Source of the DNA: an uncultured Microscilla sp.
GTDB taxonomy: Bacteria; Bacteroidota; Bacteroidia; Cytophagales; Microscillaceae
Direction: 5' to 3'
Assembly: GCF_947493425.1 (NCBI RefSeq)
Contig: NZ_CANLRP010000007.1
Location: 1-64,000 of the forward strand
Length of the DNA: 64,000 bases
The notes beneath the pieces were generated by a model. That model worked only from the letters and a program-made list of their open reading frames with translations, did no database searches and had not been told where the DNA came from. The translations under genes were made by a program, and so were the position numbers. Shown piece after piece: positions 33,438-41,685 of the stretch; positions within the stretch are counted from its first letter, which is position 1, and the number at the start of each line of letters is the position of its first letter.

Positions 33438-35552
33438 ATGAGATGTTTGTTTGTTCTCTTTGTATGTTTATGTATCCACATCAATAGCTTTGCTCAAAAT
33501 ACTATTTACCTCAACAACCTGGATGGGTTGATGTGGGTAGGTAAAAAAATGATGGTGCTTGAAGATAAAACCAGCACGCTTGCTATCAGTGATATTACAA
33601 AGCCTCAGTATCAGCAAACATTCAAACCCCTGCCTAAAAACATATTTAGCCACCCTGTTTCTACCTCTGCTTTTTGGTTTAAAATTATTATAGAAAATAA
33701 ATCAAACAAAGATGTTTGGTTAAGCATAGCAGATACTCGTTTAAAATATATTGATTTTTATACCCCTAAAATTGACGGTACTTATTCCTCCCCCTTGTTG
33801 TTAGGGGCTAGTCGCCCACAGCAAAACAGAGTGTTTCCGTCTGCGTTTTATTGTGTCCCTATCCATCAACATCTTTCTCCTCAAACATATTATTTAAGAG
33901 TTAAAGGAAGTCTCAACCTATTACTTCCTTTTAAGGTTGGGACCACTCAGAGTTTGATTAAAAAATTTGACACTTACGACCAAATTCTAAATATTTTTAT
34001 AGGCTTGGTATTGTCTATGTTAGTTTACAATCTGTTTTTGTTTTTTGCTACCCACGACAGACTCTATCTCATTTATGTAAGCTACCTTGCCATGGTATTT
34101 TTGGTGACACCCTTTAGTAATGGTCAAGCAATGTTTTTTTATAGTTGGTTTTGGGACAACTTTTTGGTGTGGCAAAGCCCATTGTTTTGGACGATTACTC
34201 TGTTTGTTGATCTTTATTTAAACCTTAAACAGCATGCGCCTAAACTAAAGCGTTGGCTTTGGGCGCTTACTATATGTTTAGGAGTGTTTTTTCCTTTACT
34301 TAATTTGCTGGGTATCCACATGACCTATTACCTTAAGTTTTTTCAATTGACGGTATTAGTTTATTCTTTTAGCCTACTTATTTGTGGCGTATACCTTTGG
34401 CTCAAGGGGCATAAAAATGCCCGATTTTATATTTTGGGGTGGAGTTCGGTGATCATTGCTTCTTTTGTTTATTTATTTACATCAAATGGATTATTGCCAC
34501 TCAATACATTTACCCGACAATCGCTCTACTTTGGGTTTGGTTTAGAGGCGTTGATGTTTTCTTTGGCGTTGGGTGATCGGTTAAATATACTCAAAAAAGA
34601 AAAAGATGAGGCATTGGCGCAAAACTTACAGCTGATTACCAATCAAAAAGAAGCCCTAGAGCATAAGGTAAAAGAGCGTACTCTTGAGATACAAGAACAA
34701 AATGAGGAAATGGAGGCTCAAAACCAAATGATGAAAGCCACCCATCAAGAACTTCAAGAAACTTATCAAGAAATAAATAAGAAAAATGAGAATTTGCTCG
34801 CTTCTATTAACTACGCCAAAACCATTCAGAATGCATTATTGTCTTTACGCAAGGGGGTAATAAATGCATTGGGAGCCGATAATTTTTTCATTTTGTTCAA
34901 ACCCCGCGACATTGTTTCAGGAGACTTTCACTATATAGAAGTTTTGGAAGACGAGCGATTGTTGCTTGCTGCGATTGATTGTACTGGGCACGGCATACCG
35001 GGGGCATTTATGTCTATGATTGGGTACGAAGTGATGACTGAAATAGTGAAGGTAAGAAAAGAAACCAAACCCAATACAATACTAGAGTTGTTGCACCGCT
35101 ATATTGCCAGTGTACTTAAACAATCGGAAACTAATAACAAGGATGGAATGGATGCGGCGCTGGTGGTGATAGATAAACAAAAGCACTTGATGGAGTTTGC
35201 CGGAGCTAAAAACCCTTTAGTGTATATCCAAAATGAACAATTGACACTTATCAAAGGGGACAAACGCAGCATAGGAGGGCAAGTGAGGCAACTCAAGGAG
35301 TTTAGATGCCATCAAGTAGATATTAGCACACCCACTATTTTTTATTTATTTTCTGATGGTTATCAAGACCAGTTTGGGGGCGAAGAAAATAAAAAATTCA
35401 TGTTAGCAAGGTTAAAGAACTTATTAATGGATGTGCATTTGAAAGAAATGGAAGAGCAGCAAAAAATACTAGATACAACCCTGGAACAATGGATGCAACA
35501 AGGGAACGAAACACAAATAGACGATGTGTTGGTAATGGGGGTGAAGGTGTAA
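33438..35552 (+). CDS. 7TM-DISM sensor with SpoIIE serine phosphatase domain
   Basis: From the ATG at 33438 (704 residues) the protein has a signal peptide (1-19, MRCLFVLFV start), a periplasmic 7TMR-DISMED2-like sandwich domain (about 25-170, containing SAFWFKIIIENKS and YYLRVKGS), seven membrane helices (about 185-395), a coiled coil (395-465, ALEHKVKERTLEIQEQNEEM) and a SpoIIE/PP2C phosphatase domain (483-704). The metal-binding motifs VSGDF, DCTGHG, SDGYQDQFGG and QIDD are all intact, so it should dephosphorylate Ser/Thr on a STAS-type partner in response to a periplasmic signal. No STAS gene is adjacent; STAS-like candidates lie 3-6 kb upstream. Confidence 0.88.
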   Translation: MRCLFVLFVCLCIHINSFAQNTIYLNNLDGLMWVGKKMMVLEDKTSTLAISDITKPQYQQTFKPLPKNIFSHPVSTSAFWFKIIIENKSNKDVWLSIADTRLKYIDFYTPKIDGTYSSPLLLGASRPQQNRVFPSAFYCVPIHQHLSPQTYYLRVKGSLNLLLPFKVGTTQSLIKKFDTYDQILNIFIGLVLSMLVYNLFLFFATHDRLYLIYVSYLAMVFLVTPFSNGQAMFFYSWFWDNFLVWQSPLFWTITLFVDLYLNLKQHAPKLKRWLWALTICLGVFFPLLNLLGIHMTYYLKFFQLTVLVYSFSLLICGVYLWLKGHKNARFYILGWSSVIIASFVYLFTSNGLLPLNTFTRQSLYFGFGLEALMFSLALGDRLNILKKEKDEALAQNLQLITNQKEALEHKVKERTLEIQEQNEEMEAQNQMMKATHQELQETYQEINKKNENLLASINYAKTIQNALLSLRKGVINALGADNFFILFKPRDIVSGDFHYIEVLEDERLLLAAIDCTGHGIPGAFMSMIGYEVMTEIVKVRKETKPNTILELLHRYIASVLKQSETNNKDGMDAALVVIDKQKHLMEFAGAKNPLVYIQNEQLTLIKGDKRSIGGQVRQLKEFRCHQVDISTPTIFYLFSDGYQDQFGGEENKKFMLARLKNLLMDVHLKEMEEQQKILDTTLEQWMQQGNETQIDDVLVMGVKV

Positions 35553-35557
35553 TTTGT

Positions 35558-36217
35558 TTAATCTGTATTTATGGTTACTTGGATGGCCAAAGCTACCAAT
35601 GGGTAATCAGGGCAAGGGTGTATAGCATATTTAATCAATGTTCCGGTTCGGCGTACAATGTCTGTGGTGCCCTGTAAAAAAGGATGGATAGGATTTTTTC
35701 GTCGGTAAAGGCGACTTGGTTTTTGCATAGTCCACAAGTCATCTATAGTTTTGTTGCTCTGTTGAATGTAAAAGATTAACTTACTGAGCTTTTCTGGTTC
35801 CCAAACGTCTTGTAGGAAAATCTGATAGTATTTGGGGTGTTGTTGCACCACCAATTTTATTTGATGGTTACTTTCTCTTGTTTGATAGGTTTTCTCAAAA
35901 CACAATAACTGAATGATAATCGAGCTGAGTTTGCGTTGAGGTATTGTTTCGTCTTGTTGCCAGAGTTTTTCCACGAGTGGCTTCCATGTATCGACAATAG
36001 ATATAATTGATGCCTCATTTTTTATCCCTTGATAAGTGTACAAGGCGTTGGGTTGTTGAAAACCTTTCAGCAAATCATTGCCTAGGAGTTGATCGTCTTG
36101 TGGAGGGTAGACAAAGGTCTCGTAAGAGTTGATCAAGTATATGGCAAGTAAAATACTCGCTTCGTCTTCGCTTTTGAGCAAGGCTAATATAGATTGGAGT
36201 TGTTTGGGAGGGATCAT
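35558..36217 (-). CDS. Hypothetical protein, tandem paralogue 1
   Basis: The 219-residue protein is paralogous to the next one upstream (36251): both open with (I/K)LxLxxSxDExxILLAxxLI, contain ALYTYQG(I/V)K near residue 58 and end with a TDIVRRTGTLIKYA-like segment. It is mostly helical with a central beta-rich part (IKLVVQQHPKYYQIFLQDVW). It has no signal or membrane helix. The opening also resembles the N-terminus of the LRR protein at 4736. Its stop codon lies 6 nt from that of the sensor phosphatase (convergent). Function unknown. Confidence 0.6.
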   Translation of the reverse strand: MIPPKQLQSILALLKSEDEASILLAIYLINSYETFVYPPQDDQLLGNDLLKGFQQPNALYTYQGIKNEASIISIVDTWKPLVEKLWQQDETIPQRKLSSIIIQLLCFEKTYQTRESNHQIKLVVQQHPKYYQIFLQDVWEPEKLSKLIFYIQQSNKTIDDLWTMQKPSRLYRRKNPIHPFLQGTTDIVRRTGTLIKYAIHPCPDYPLVALAIQVTINTD

Positions 36218-36250
36218 TTGTGGAGGAGAGAGGAAGAATAGAGAGGAAAA

Positions 36251-36925
36251 CTAATTGTTAAGAACACCTATTTTTAATACCAAACCTGCCTGATCAGGTT
36301 GCCAGGCAGGAAATAACGCATACTGAATTTTAGACTTTGATTTACGGACTATATCCAGCAAGTCAAGGAAATGATGGTCATTTTTGGTTTTAGCTAAAAT
36401 ACCCTTGCCATGCAGACTTGTACTGTATTCCTTTTGTAGGTTGGGCAAATCTTTCGAAAGTTTGTTAGCCTTATGAATGTAAGGCAGTAAAGTACTTAGA
36501 TTTTTTAAATACCAATTTTCTTTGAGCCACAACTCGAACTTATCCCCTGTTTTATTAATTACTAATTTAATGGCATTATCAGGCACTTGAGTATCATATC
36601 GGTTTTCAAGGTAAAGTAAATTCAACAATACATGAAAGGTTTTGCGTTTTACTTTTTTATGCTCTTCTGAGGTTTCCAATAATTGGTCCCACACCCCTAG
36701 TATATTTATAACAGTTTCACTGGTTTTTACTCCTTGGTAGGTATATAGTGCCTCCATAGTATCGAGACTCTTGTGTGATATATTGCCAAGGTATTCATCA
36801 CTGTATTGGGCGATGTCTTCGAAAGCATCCAGTGATGTAATGAGGTTTAACGCTAAAAGAATGTTAATCTCATCACCACTATTGAAGAGTGATAATATTT
36901 TTTCTGCTTGTCTTTTTGTGATCAT
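36251..36925 (-). CDS. Hypothetical protein, tandem paralogue 2
   Basis: The 224-residue protein is the upstream partner of the tandem pair, sharing EALYTYQGVKTSETVINILG, IKLVINKTGDKFELWLKENW and DIVRKSKSKIQYALFPAW with the other copy. The 33-nt gap implies one operon. The acidic N-terminal motif LFNSGDEINILLALNL recurs in an LRR protein of this window, so it may be a shared localisation or interaction module. No enzyme motif is seen. Confidence 0.6.
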   Translation of the reverse strand: MITKRQAEKILSLFNSGDEINILLALNLITSLDAFEDIAQYSDEYLGNISHKSLDTMEALYTYQGVKTSETVINILGVWDQLLETSEEHKKVKRKTFHVLLNLLYLENRYDTQVPDNAIKLVINKTGDKFELWLKENWYLKNLSTLLPYIHKANKLSKDLPNLQKEYSTSLHGKGILAKTKNDHHFLDLLDIVRKSKSKIQYALFPAWQPDQAGLVLKIGVLNN

Positions 36926-36950
36926 TATCTATAGAAACGAATAAATACAA

Positions 36951-36981
36951 AAAAAGTGCTGTTCAATTTGTTGAACAGCAC
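36951..36981 (-). terminator. Terminator downstream of metallopeptidase gene
   Basis: GTGCTGTTCAA (36956-36966) pairs perfectly with TTGAACAGCAC (36971-36981). Read on the minus strand the stem is followed by a run of T, ending the M1 peptidase transcript. Confidence 0.8.
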
Positions 36982-37001
36982 CATAAGCCTTTGCATAAAT
37001 A

Positions 37002-37035
37002 CTTTGTTTGCTTAAGTATACTCAAGCAAACAAAG
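37002..37035. terminator. Second hairpin after metallopeptidase gene
   Basis: CTTTGTTTGCTT and AAGCAAACAAAG form a perfect 12-bp stem with a ten-base loop just past the peptidase stop. Without a U tract it may protect the 3' end or pair with the stronger terminator beyond. Confidence 0.55.
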
Positions 37036-37045
37036 CCTGAAAACA

Positions 37046-39298
37046 TTATTCTTGAGAGCCTTTTTTCTCTTTCATTTTCTTAAAACCTGACTTACTCATT
37101 TCTGCACGAGGAAAAGCATTGTTTTTAGTATCAATGTCAGCAGTTTCGCCATTAGGATCTACTACAAACTTCACTACTTCTTTTTTAGTCATCAATACCT
37201 TAGACACTTTTACCGGGTCTTTTTTCCAGATTTCTGCAGGTATTTTTACGTTTTGCTGGCTTCCATCCTTATACTGCATTTTTACAATAATTGGCATCAG
37301 CAAACCACCCTTGTTTTTAAAGTCTAATTGATAAAAGAAGCTGTTAGGGCTCATTGCCTCTTTATCCCCTTTGTTGAGTGTTAAGCCACGTCGTTTGACA
37401 ATCGCAGTAATGTTATTGATTTGGTCTTGAGTATAAAATGTGGGCTTAAATACCATTTTACTTGCCACAGTTTTGTTTTTATCGCTTTCTACCTGAAACA
37501 ATTTCACACCTTCGAGCGAAATATCACAAGGTTCGGTAGAATAAAACCAACCTCTCCAGAACCAATCTAAGTCAACCCCAGAGGCATCTTCCATAGTACG
37601 GAAAAAATCGGCAGGTTTTGGGTGTTTAAACATCCACTTTTGCGAATACTCACGGAAAGCATAGTCAAACAATTCTGGTCCCATAATGGTGTTGCGTAAG
37701 ATGTTCAACGCGGTGGCAGGTTTGCTGTAGGCATTAGGCCCAAAATAAGGAATCGACTCAGAATTACTCATGATAGGTACCATTTTCTTAGGGTCAATAC
37801 GCATATAGCGAATAATATTTTTTGGGTTGCGTGAACCTTCAGGGAAGCCGTTTTTCTTGTAGACATCTGGTGCCCACGAAAGCGATTGAATTTCACGTTC
37901 GGCAAGCGTTTGTACAAAAGAGTTAAGCCCTTCATCCATCCACGTCCATTGTCTTTCGTCAGAGTTTACAATCATTGGAAAGAAGTTGTGACCAACTTCG
38001 TGAATAATTACCCCAAACATACCATTACGCATGCGTGCACTAGTGACTCCCTGGGCATTAGGGCGACCATAATTGAAACAAATCATAGGATATTCCATAC
38101 CATTGGATGCTTCTACTGAAATGGCTACTGGGTAAGGGTAGTCAAAGGTATACTTAGAGTAAACTTTAAGTGTATGCGCTACAATATGAGTAGAGTAGTT
38201 GCCCCACAGTGGGTTAGCCTCTTTGGGGTAGTAAGACATAGCCCATACATTTTTACCTCCTACATTTACGCCCATGGCATCCCAGATTAGCTTGCGTGAA
38301 CTGGTAAAGGCAAAATCACGAACATTTTTAGCTTTGAATATCCAAGTCTTAGTTTGAGTACTTTTGGTCTTTTCTTTAGCTTCGGCTTCTTTTTGAGTCA
38401 CAATTACTACAGGGTTTTTAGCGTTTTTAGCTTTTTCCCAACGTTTGATCTGCTCAGAAGACAATACCTTTTTAGCATTTTGCAGCTCTCCGGTTGCACC
38501 TACGATATGGTCGGCAGGCACAGTAAGTGCTACTTCATAGTCGCCAAAAGTCAAAGCAAACTCACCGCGTCCTAAAAATTGCTTATTTTGCCAACCATTT
38601 ACGTCATCATACACACACATACGAGGAAACCATTGTGCTATAGCGTATACATTGTTGCCATCTTTAGGAAAGTGTTCATAACCACCACGTCCACCAATTT
38701 TTAAGCGTTCGCGAATTTTGTTTTTCCAATCTAGCGAAAACGTAAACGAACCACCTTTGGCTTTGATAGGCTGAGGTAGTTCAAGGCGCATCATGGTACC
38801 ATTGATGGTATACTTCAGTTTTTTGCCACTTTTATCTTTTACATTAGAAATGGTATACCCGTAGTCGTCTTTGGTAAGTGATACCCAGCGAAAAAGCCTT
38901 TGTACACTACCATTGCTCTTGGTAAGCTTCATTGGGTTTGCCTTTTGTGCAGTAGCATCCCCGGCAAAGCGATTTTGATCGAGTTGTATCCATAAATACC
39001 GCAATGGGATAGGGGCATTGTTATAGTAGGTGATTGTTTCCGATCCGGTAATTACATTCTTTGCTTCATCCAAGGTAGCCTTAATCTTATAGTCAGCCTT
39101 TTGTTGCCAATAGTTTGGGCCTGGAGAACCATCTCCTGTACGGTATACATTGGGAGTGGGGAGTTCCTGGCCTAATTGAGCAAATTTAGAACTTACATAC
39201 TTGGGGAGAGGAGCTTCTTGGTCAGATGTCGATGGCTTTTTCTGAGCCAAAGCATTTACCGTTATACATGATAGTAATAGTAATAGTAGTTTTTTCAT
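37046..39298 (-). CDS. Secreted M1-family metallopeptidase
   Basis: The 750-residue protein has a signal peptide (1-18, ending NALAQ) and a gluzincin domain with HEVGH (433-437) and the third zinc ligand Glu456 in WMDEGLNSF, 18 residues beyond, preceded by the substrate motif GMEYP (400-404, like GxMEN). The N-terminal part (about 60-260) is the beta-sandwich of M1 aminopeptidases and the C-terminus carries an Ig-like part with a Lys-rich tail. It would cleave N-terminal residues of peptides in the periplasm or outside the cell. The zinc set is complete, so it should be active. Confidence 0.92.
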   Translation of the reverse strand: MKKLLLLLLSCITVNALAQKKPSTSDQEAPLPKYVSSKFAQLGQELPTPNVYRTGDGSPGPNYWQQKADYKIKATLDEAKNVITGSETITYYNNAPIPLRYLWIQLDQNRFAGDATAQKANPMKLTKSNGSVQRLFRWVSLTKDDYGYTISNVKDKSGKKLKYTINGTMMRLELPQPIKAKGGSFTFSLDWKNKIRERLKIGGRGGYEHFPKDGNNVYAIAQWFPRMCVYDDVNGWQNKQFLGRGEFALTFGDYEVALTVPADHIVGATGELQNAKKVLSSEQIKRWEKAKNAKNPVVIVTQKEAEAKEKTKSTQTKTWIFKAKNVRDFAFTSSRKLIWDAMGVNVGGKNVWAMSYYPKEANPLWGNYSTHIVAHTLKVYSKYTFDYPYPVAISVEASNGMEYPMICFNYGRPNAQGVTSARMRNGMFGVIIHEVGHNFFPMIVNSDERQWTWMDEGLNSFVQTLAEREIQSLSWAPDVYKKNGFPEGSRNPKNIIRYMRIDPKKMVPIMSNSESIPYFGPNAYSKPATALNILRNTIMGPELFDYAFREYSQKWMFKHPKPADFFRTMEDASGVDLDWFWRGWFYSTEPCDISLEGVKLFQVESDKNKTVASKMVFKPTFYTQDQINNITAIVKRRGLTLNKGDKEAMSPNSFFYQLDFKNKGGLLMPIIVKMQYKDGSQQNVKIPAEIWKKDPVKVSKVLMTKKEVVKFVVDPNGETADIDTKNNAFPRAEMSKSGFKKMKEKKGSQE

Positions 39299-39606
39299 AT
39301 GGGTAAAATATTAAAAATGAATAGGTCTTCTTATGATGAGAACCAGACTGTCTAAACAAATTTAGCTAGAAAAGGGAGAATTATTAGGCGTATTAAGACT
39401 TTTTTAACATTATGTTTATTTAAAAGCCCTGATTGCAAAATTATTATAGTTCAATATTTGGCTTGAGTGGCCGTTGAGTATGTACAAATTGTAGGCTATT
39501 TTTGTGTGTTTCTTTATGTTTTTATAGATTATTGCCCTTATATATTTATAAAAGCTTGAGTAGTACAAAACTGTAAAAGAGTATAACCCTAATTCACGTA
39601 TATTTT
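39299..39606. other. Divergent promoter region
   Basis: About 300 nt of AT-rich sequence separates the metallopeptidase (minus) from the first small paralogue (plus). No hairpin or gene is obvious. Confidence 0.4.
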
Positions 39607-40074
39607 ATGATAAAAACATTTGTATTAATTTTTTATATGGCCTTGAACATTGTTCCTTCCAGAGTAAAACAGTTTAAGATTGAAGTAAAAAATCCTGCCA
39701 ATCAAATAGAAAAAATTCAGTTGAATTTTACCCGCAACAAAAAACAATGGCAGGTAATAGCCAGTCATAAACCACAAGATACATTATATTTTCATTTCGA
39801 CCAAGCCCGGTACTGTTATGTCAGAGAAGGCAGCAATGGAAAAGAGAGTAAGGTAGATCTATTGACGAAGGTAGATATTAAACGCAATCACAGAAGATGG
39901 CGCAAGGTTTCCAGGGTAGAGTTTGTGCCCAAACAAGGTAAATATAATGATCGGAAGTCAGGACTTGTATTTGCTATTAGCCGCAAAAAAAGGCGAAAAA
40001 AAATGATTGAAGTTGATAGAACCAGTGCCCCCGAAATGAGTAAAGTAATGCCTGATATGTTACTAAGTTGGTGA
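39607..40074 (+). CDS. Small paralogous protein of unknown family, copy 1
   Basis: The 155-residue protein belongs to a family of four in this window (45892, 46388, 46865). Shared features are a hydrophobic N-terminal helix followed by LNxVP (residues 1-20), an early FxxxxxNPxN stretch, WxVxxSHKP, an aromatic F-x-F-D block, VDLL-x-K-x-x-I-x-x-NH-x-x-W-x-K-V, and a C-terminal (D/E)M-x-L-(S/T)-W. The mature part looks like a small beta-rich domain with many Lys. The N-terminus could be a signal anchor. It stands alone and is convergent with SusD. No function can be proposed. Confidence 0.65.
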   Translation: MIKTFVLIFYMALNIVPSRVKQFKIEVKNPANQIEKIQLNFTRNKKQWQVIASHKPQDTLYFHFDQARYCYVREGSNGKESKVDLLTKVDIKRNHRRWRKVSRVEFVPKQGKYNDRKSGLVFAISRKKRRKKMIEVDRTSAPEMSKVMPDMLLSW

Positions 40075-40102
40075 TATTGTGCCTTGATGGGGTAAAAAAG
40101 CA

Positions 40103-40131
40103 AAAGCAGCTCCTTTTTTGGGAGCTGCTTT
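40103..40131. terminator. Bidirectional terminator between convergent genes
   Basis: AAAGCAGCTCC (40103-40113) and GGAGCTGCTTT (40121-40131) form an 11-bp stem with a seven-base loop, rich in T on both sides. It separates the small paralogue from the SusD gene. Confidence 0.8.
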
Positions 40132-40191
40132 CTGTTGATAAGGGCTGACTTATGAGACAACCTCTTTTTTATGGTGGTATATGGTTTGTGC

Positions 40192-41592
40192 TTAATCTTC
40201 GGTTTGGTCATCCCACCAAACACCTGCATTGACTGTTACATTAGGAACATTTGCCGCGTTATTGCTCAATTCTCCAGTAGTGTAAGGAAACCTTCGTGGT
40301 GCAGGACCAGCAGTATTAGTAAGCGTAGGGATTCCAGTTCGGCGATAGTCGTTGTATGCCTCTATAGGCTGGAATAGCCAAAATGAAATATACTTCTGCG
40401 TAATAATTTCGTTCAAAGTTACATTTGCAGGAGAAACATTTGCTTGTGCCAGGTAAGCAGTAATAGCAGCCGCAGACACTCCCTGACGTGTCATAGCAGC
40501 AGTCACTGCAGCTTGATAAGCAGTATTGGCTGCTGCCTGATTACCTAACCTTAAATTTGCCTCAGCCTCGATAAATTTCATTTCATCAAAAGTAAACAAT
40601 TGTAAAGGTGCGGTTGCATTTACTATAGTACCTGAGGCTCTAGAGTATAAATTACCTGATTGATCATTTTGGGCTGATCCATTGGGAGCATAAGACCTTG
40701 TACCTCCTGCGATAGTATCTACCATCATTGTCAGTCTAGGATCATTTAATCCAGCAAGCAAGTCACCAAATGTCTTACTTACTGCATGGTGACTTCTATC
40801 GTTTGACTCTTGATACCAAGGGTGCTCTCCAGTAGGAGCTGTAGTAAAACTTGTAAAAATACAGCTTTCACTAGCATCACTATAGGCATTGCCAATGGCA
40901 TTCAATGCATTGGTTGCTGAACCAGTAGGGTCTACCTTACTCAATCTATTATATAAACGTGCTTTCAATGCCCAGGCAGTTTTGGTCCATTTGGTTACAT
41001 CTCCGCCGTAAAGCATGTCATCGCCAGTAGGCTTAGCCACAGAAGTCTTTGCCAAATCAGCAATTGCTTCATCCAAAATTGATTGCAATGTAGTATAGAT
41101 ATCTTGTTGGTTGTCATACTTTGGTGTAGTGTTCTCAGAGCCTTTGATCGCTTCTGAGTAAGGAACTCTACCCCAAAGATCAGTAGCAATGCTAAGGTTA
41201 TATGCCTTCAGGATTTTTGCAATGCCAGTATAGTGAGCGTTACCAGCTTTGGTAGATTGTTTGATTAATATGTCAATATCAGTCAATACACCTGCATAAA
41301 GAGCATTCCAAGAGTTATCACCAATAGTGGCATTTACTCCAGTACGTTTATCACCTTGTTCCAGCTGCCCATGAACACCTGTTGTATGCTCTACAAAAAC
41401 AGAGCTATACCAAGCCAGGTCAGTTCCCGATATTGAAAATACAGTACTGGTAATAATACTTGTTAATAGCATATTATCAGGTACAGCGGTTGGGTTATTA
41501 GGGTTTGTATCTATTTTGTCTAATACATCGTCAGTACAAGCCGATGTAAAAGTAAAGAGCGCAAGAAATATATATATGAATGCTTTTTTCAT
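40192..41592 (-). CDS. SusD/RagB-like outer-membrane lipoprotein
   Basis: The 466-residue protein has a lipoprotein signal peptide (lipid-attached Cys19 in TFTSACTDD) and a SusD_2-like helical scaffold: IDTNPNNPTAVPDNMLLTSI, an aromatic-rich centre (SWNALYAGVLTDIDILIKQS) and a late KYISFWLFQPIEAYNDYRRT motif. SusD proteins sit on the cell surface and cap the SusC channel, handing over glycans or peptides. It lies 93 nt downstream of SusC in the same direction, so they form an operon. No adjacent glycosidase indicates the substrate. Confidence 0.92.
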   Translation of the reverse strand: MKKAFIYIFLALFTFTSACTDDVLDKIDTNPNNPTAVPDNMLLTSIITSTVFSISGTDLAWYSSVFVEHTTGVHGQLEQGDKRTGVNATIGDNSWNALYAGVLTDIDILIKQSTKAGNAHYTGIAKILKAYNLSIATDLWGRVPYSEAIKGSENTTPKYDNQQDIYTTLQSILDEAIADLAKTSVAKPTGDDMLYGGDVTKWTKTAWALKARLYNRLSKVDPTGSATNALNAIGNAYSDASESCIFTSFTTAPTGEHPWYQESNDRSHHAVSKTFGDLLAGLNDPRLTMMVDTIAGGTRSYAPNGSAQNDQSGNLYSRASGTIVNATAPLQLFTFDEMKFIEAEANLRLGNQAAANTAYQAAVTAAMTRQGVSAAAITAYLAQANVSPANVTLNEIITQKYISFWLFQPIEAYNDYRRTGIPTLTNTAGPAPRRFPYTTGELSNNAANVPNVTVNAGVWWDDQTED

Positions 41593-41685
41593 GATCTTAT
41601 TATAAAGTTTTGAAGTGGATTAAATCGAACTTTGTTAGCCCCATTTTATAGAGGGGTAACAAAGTTCTGGATACACTTTACGAAC

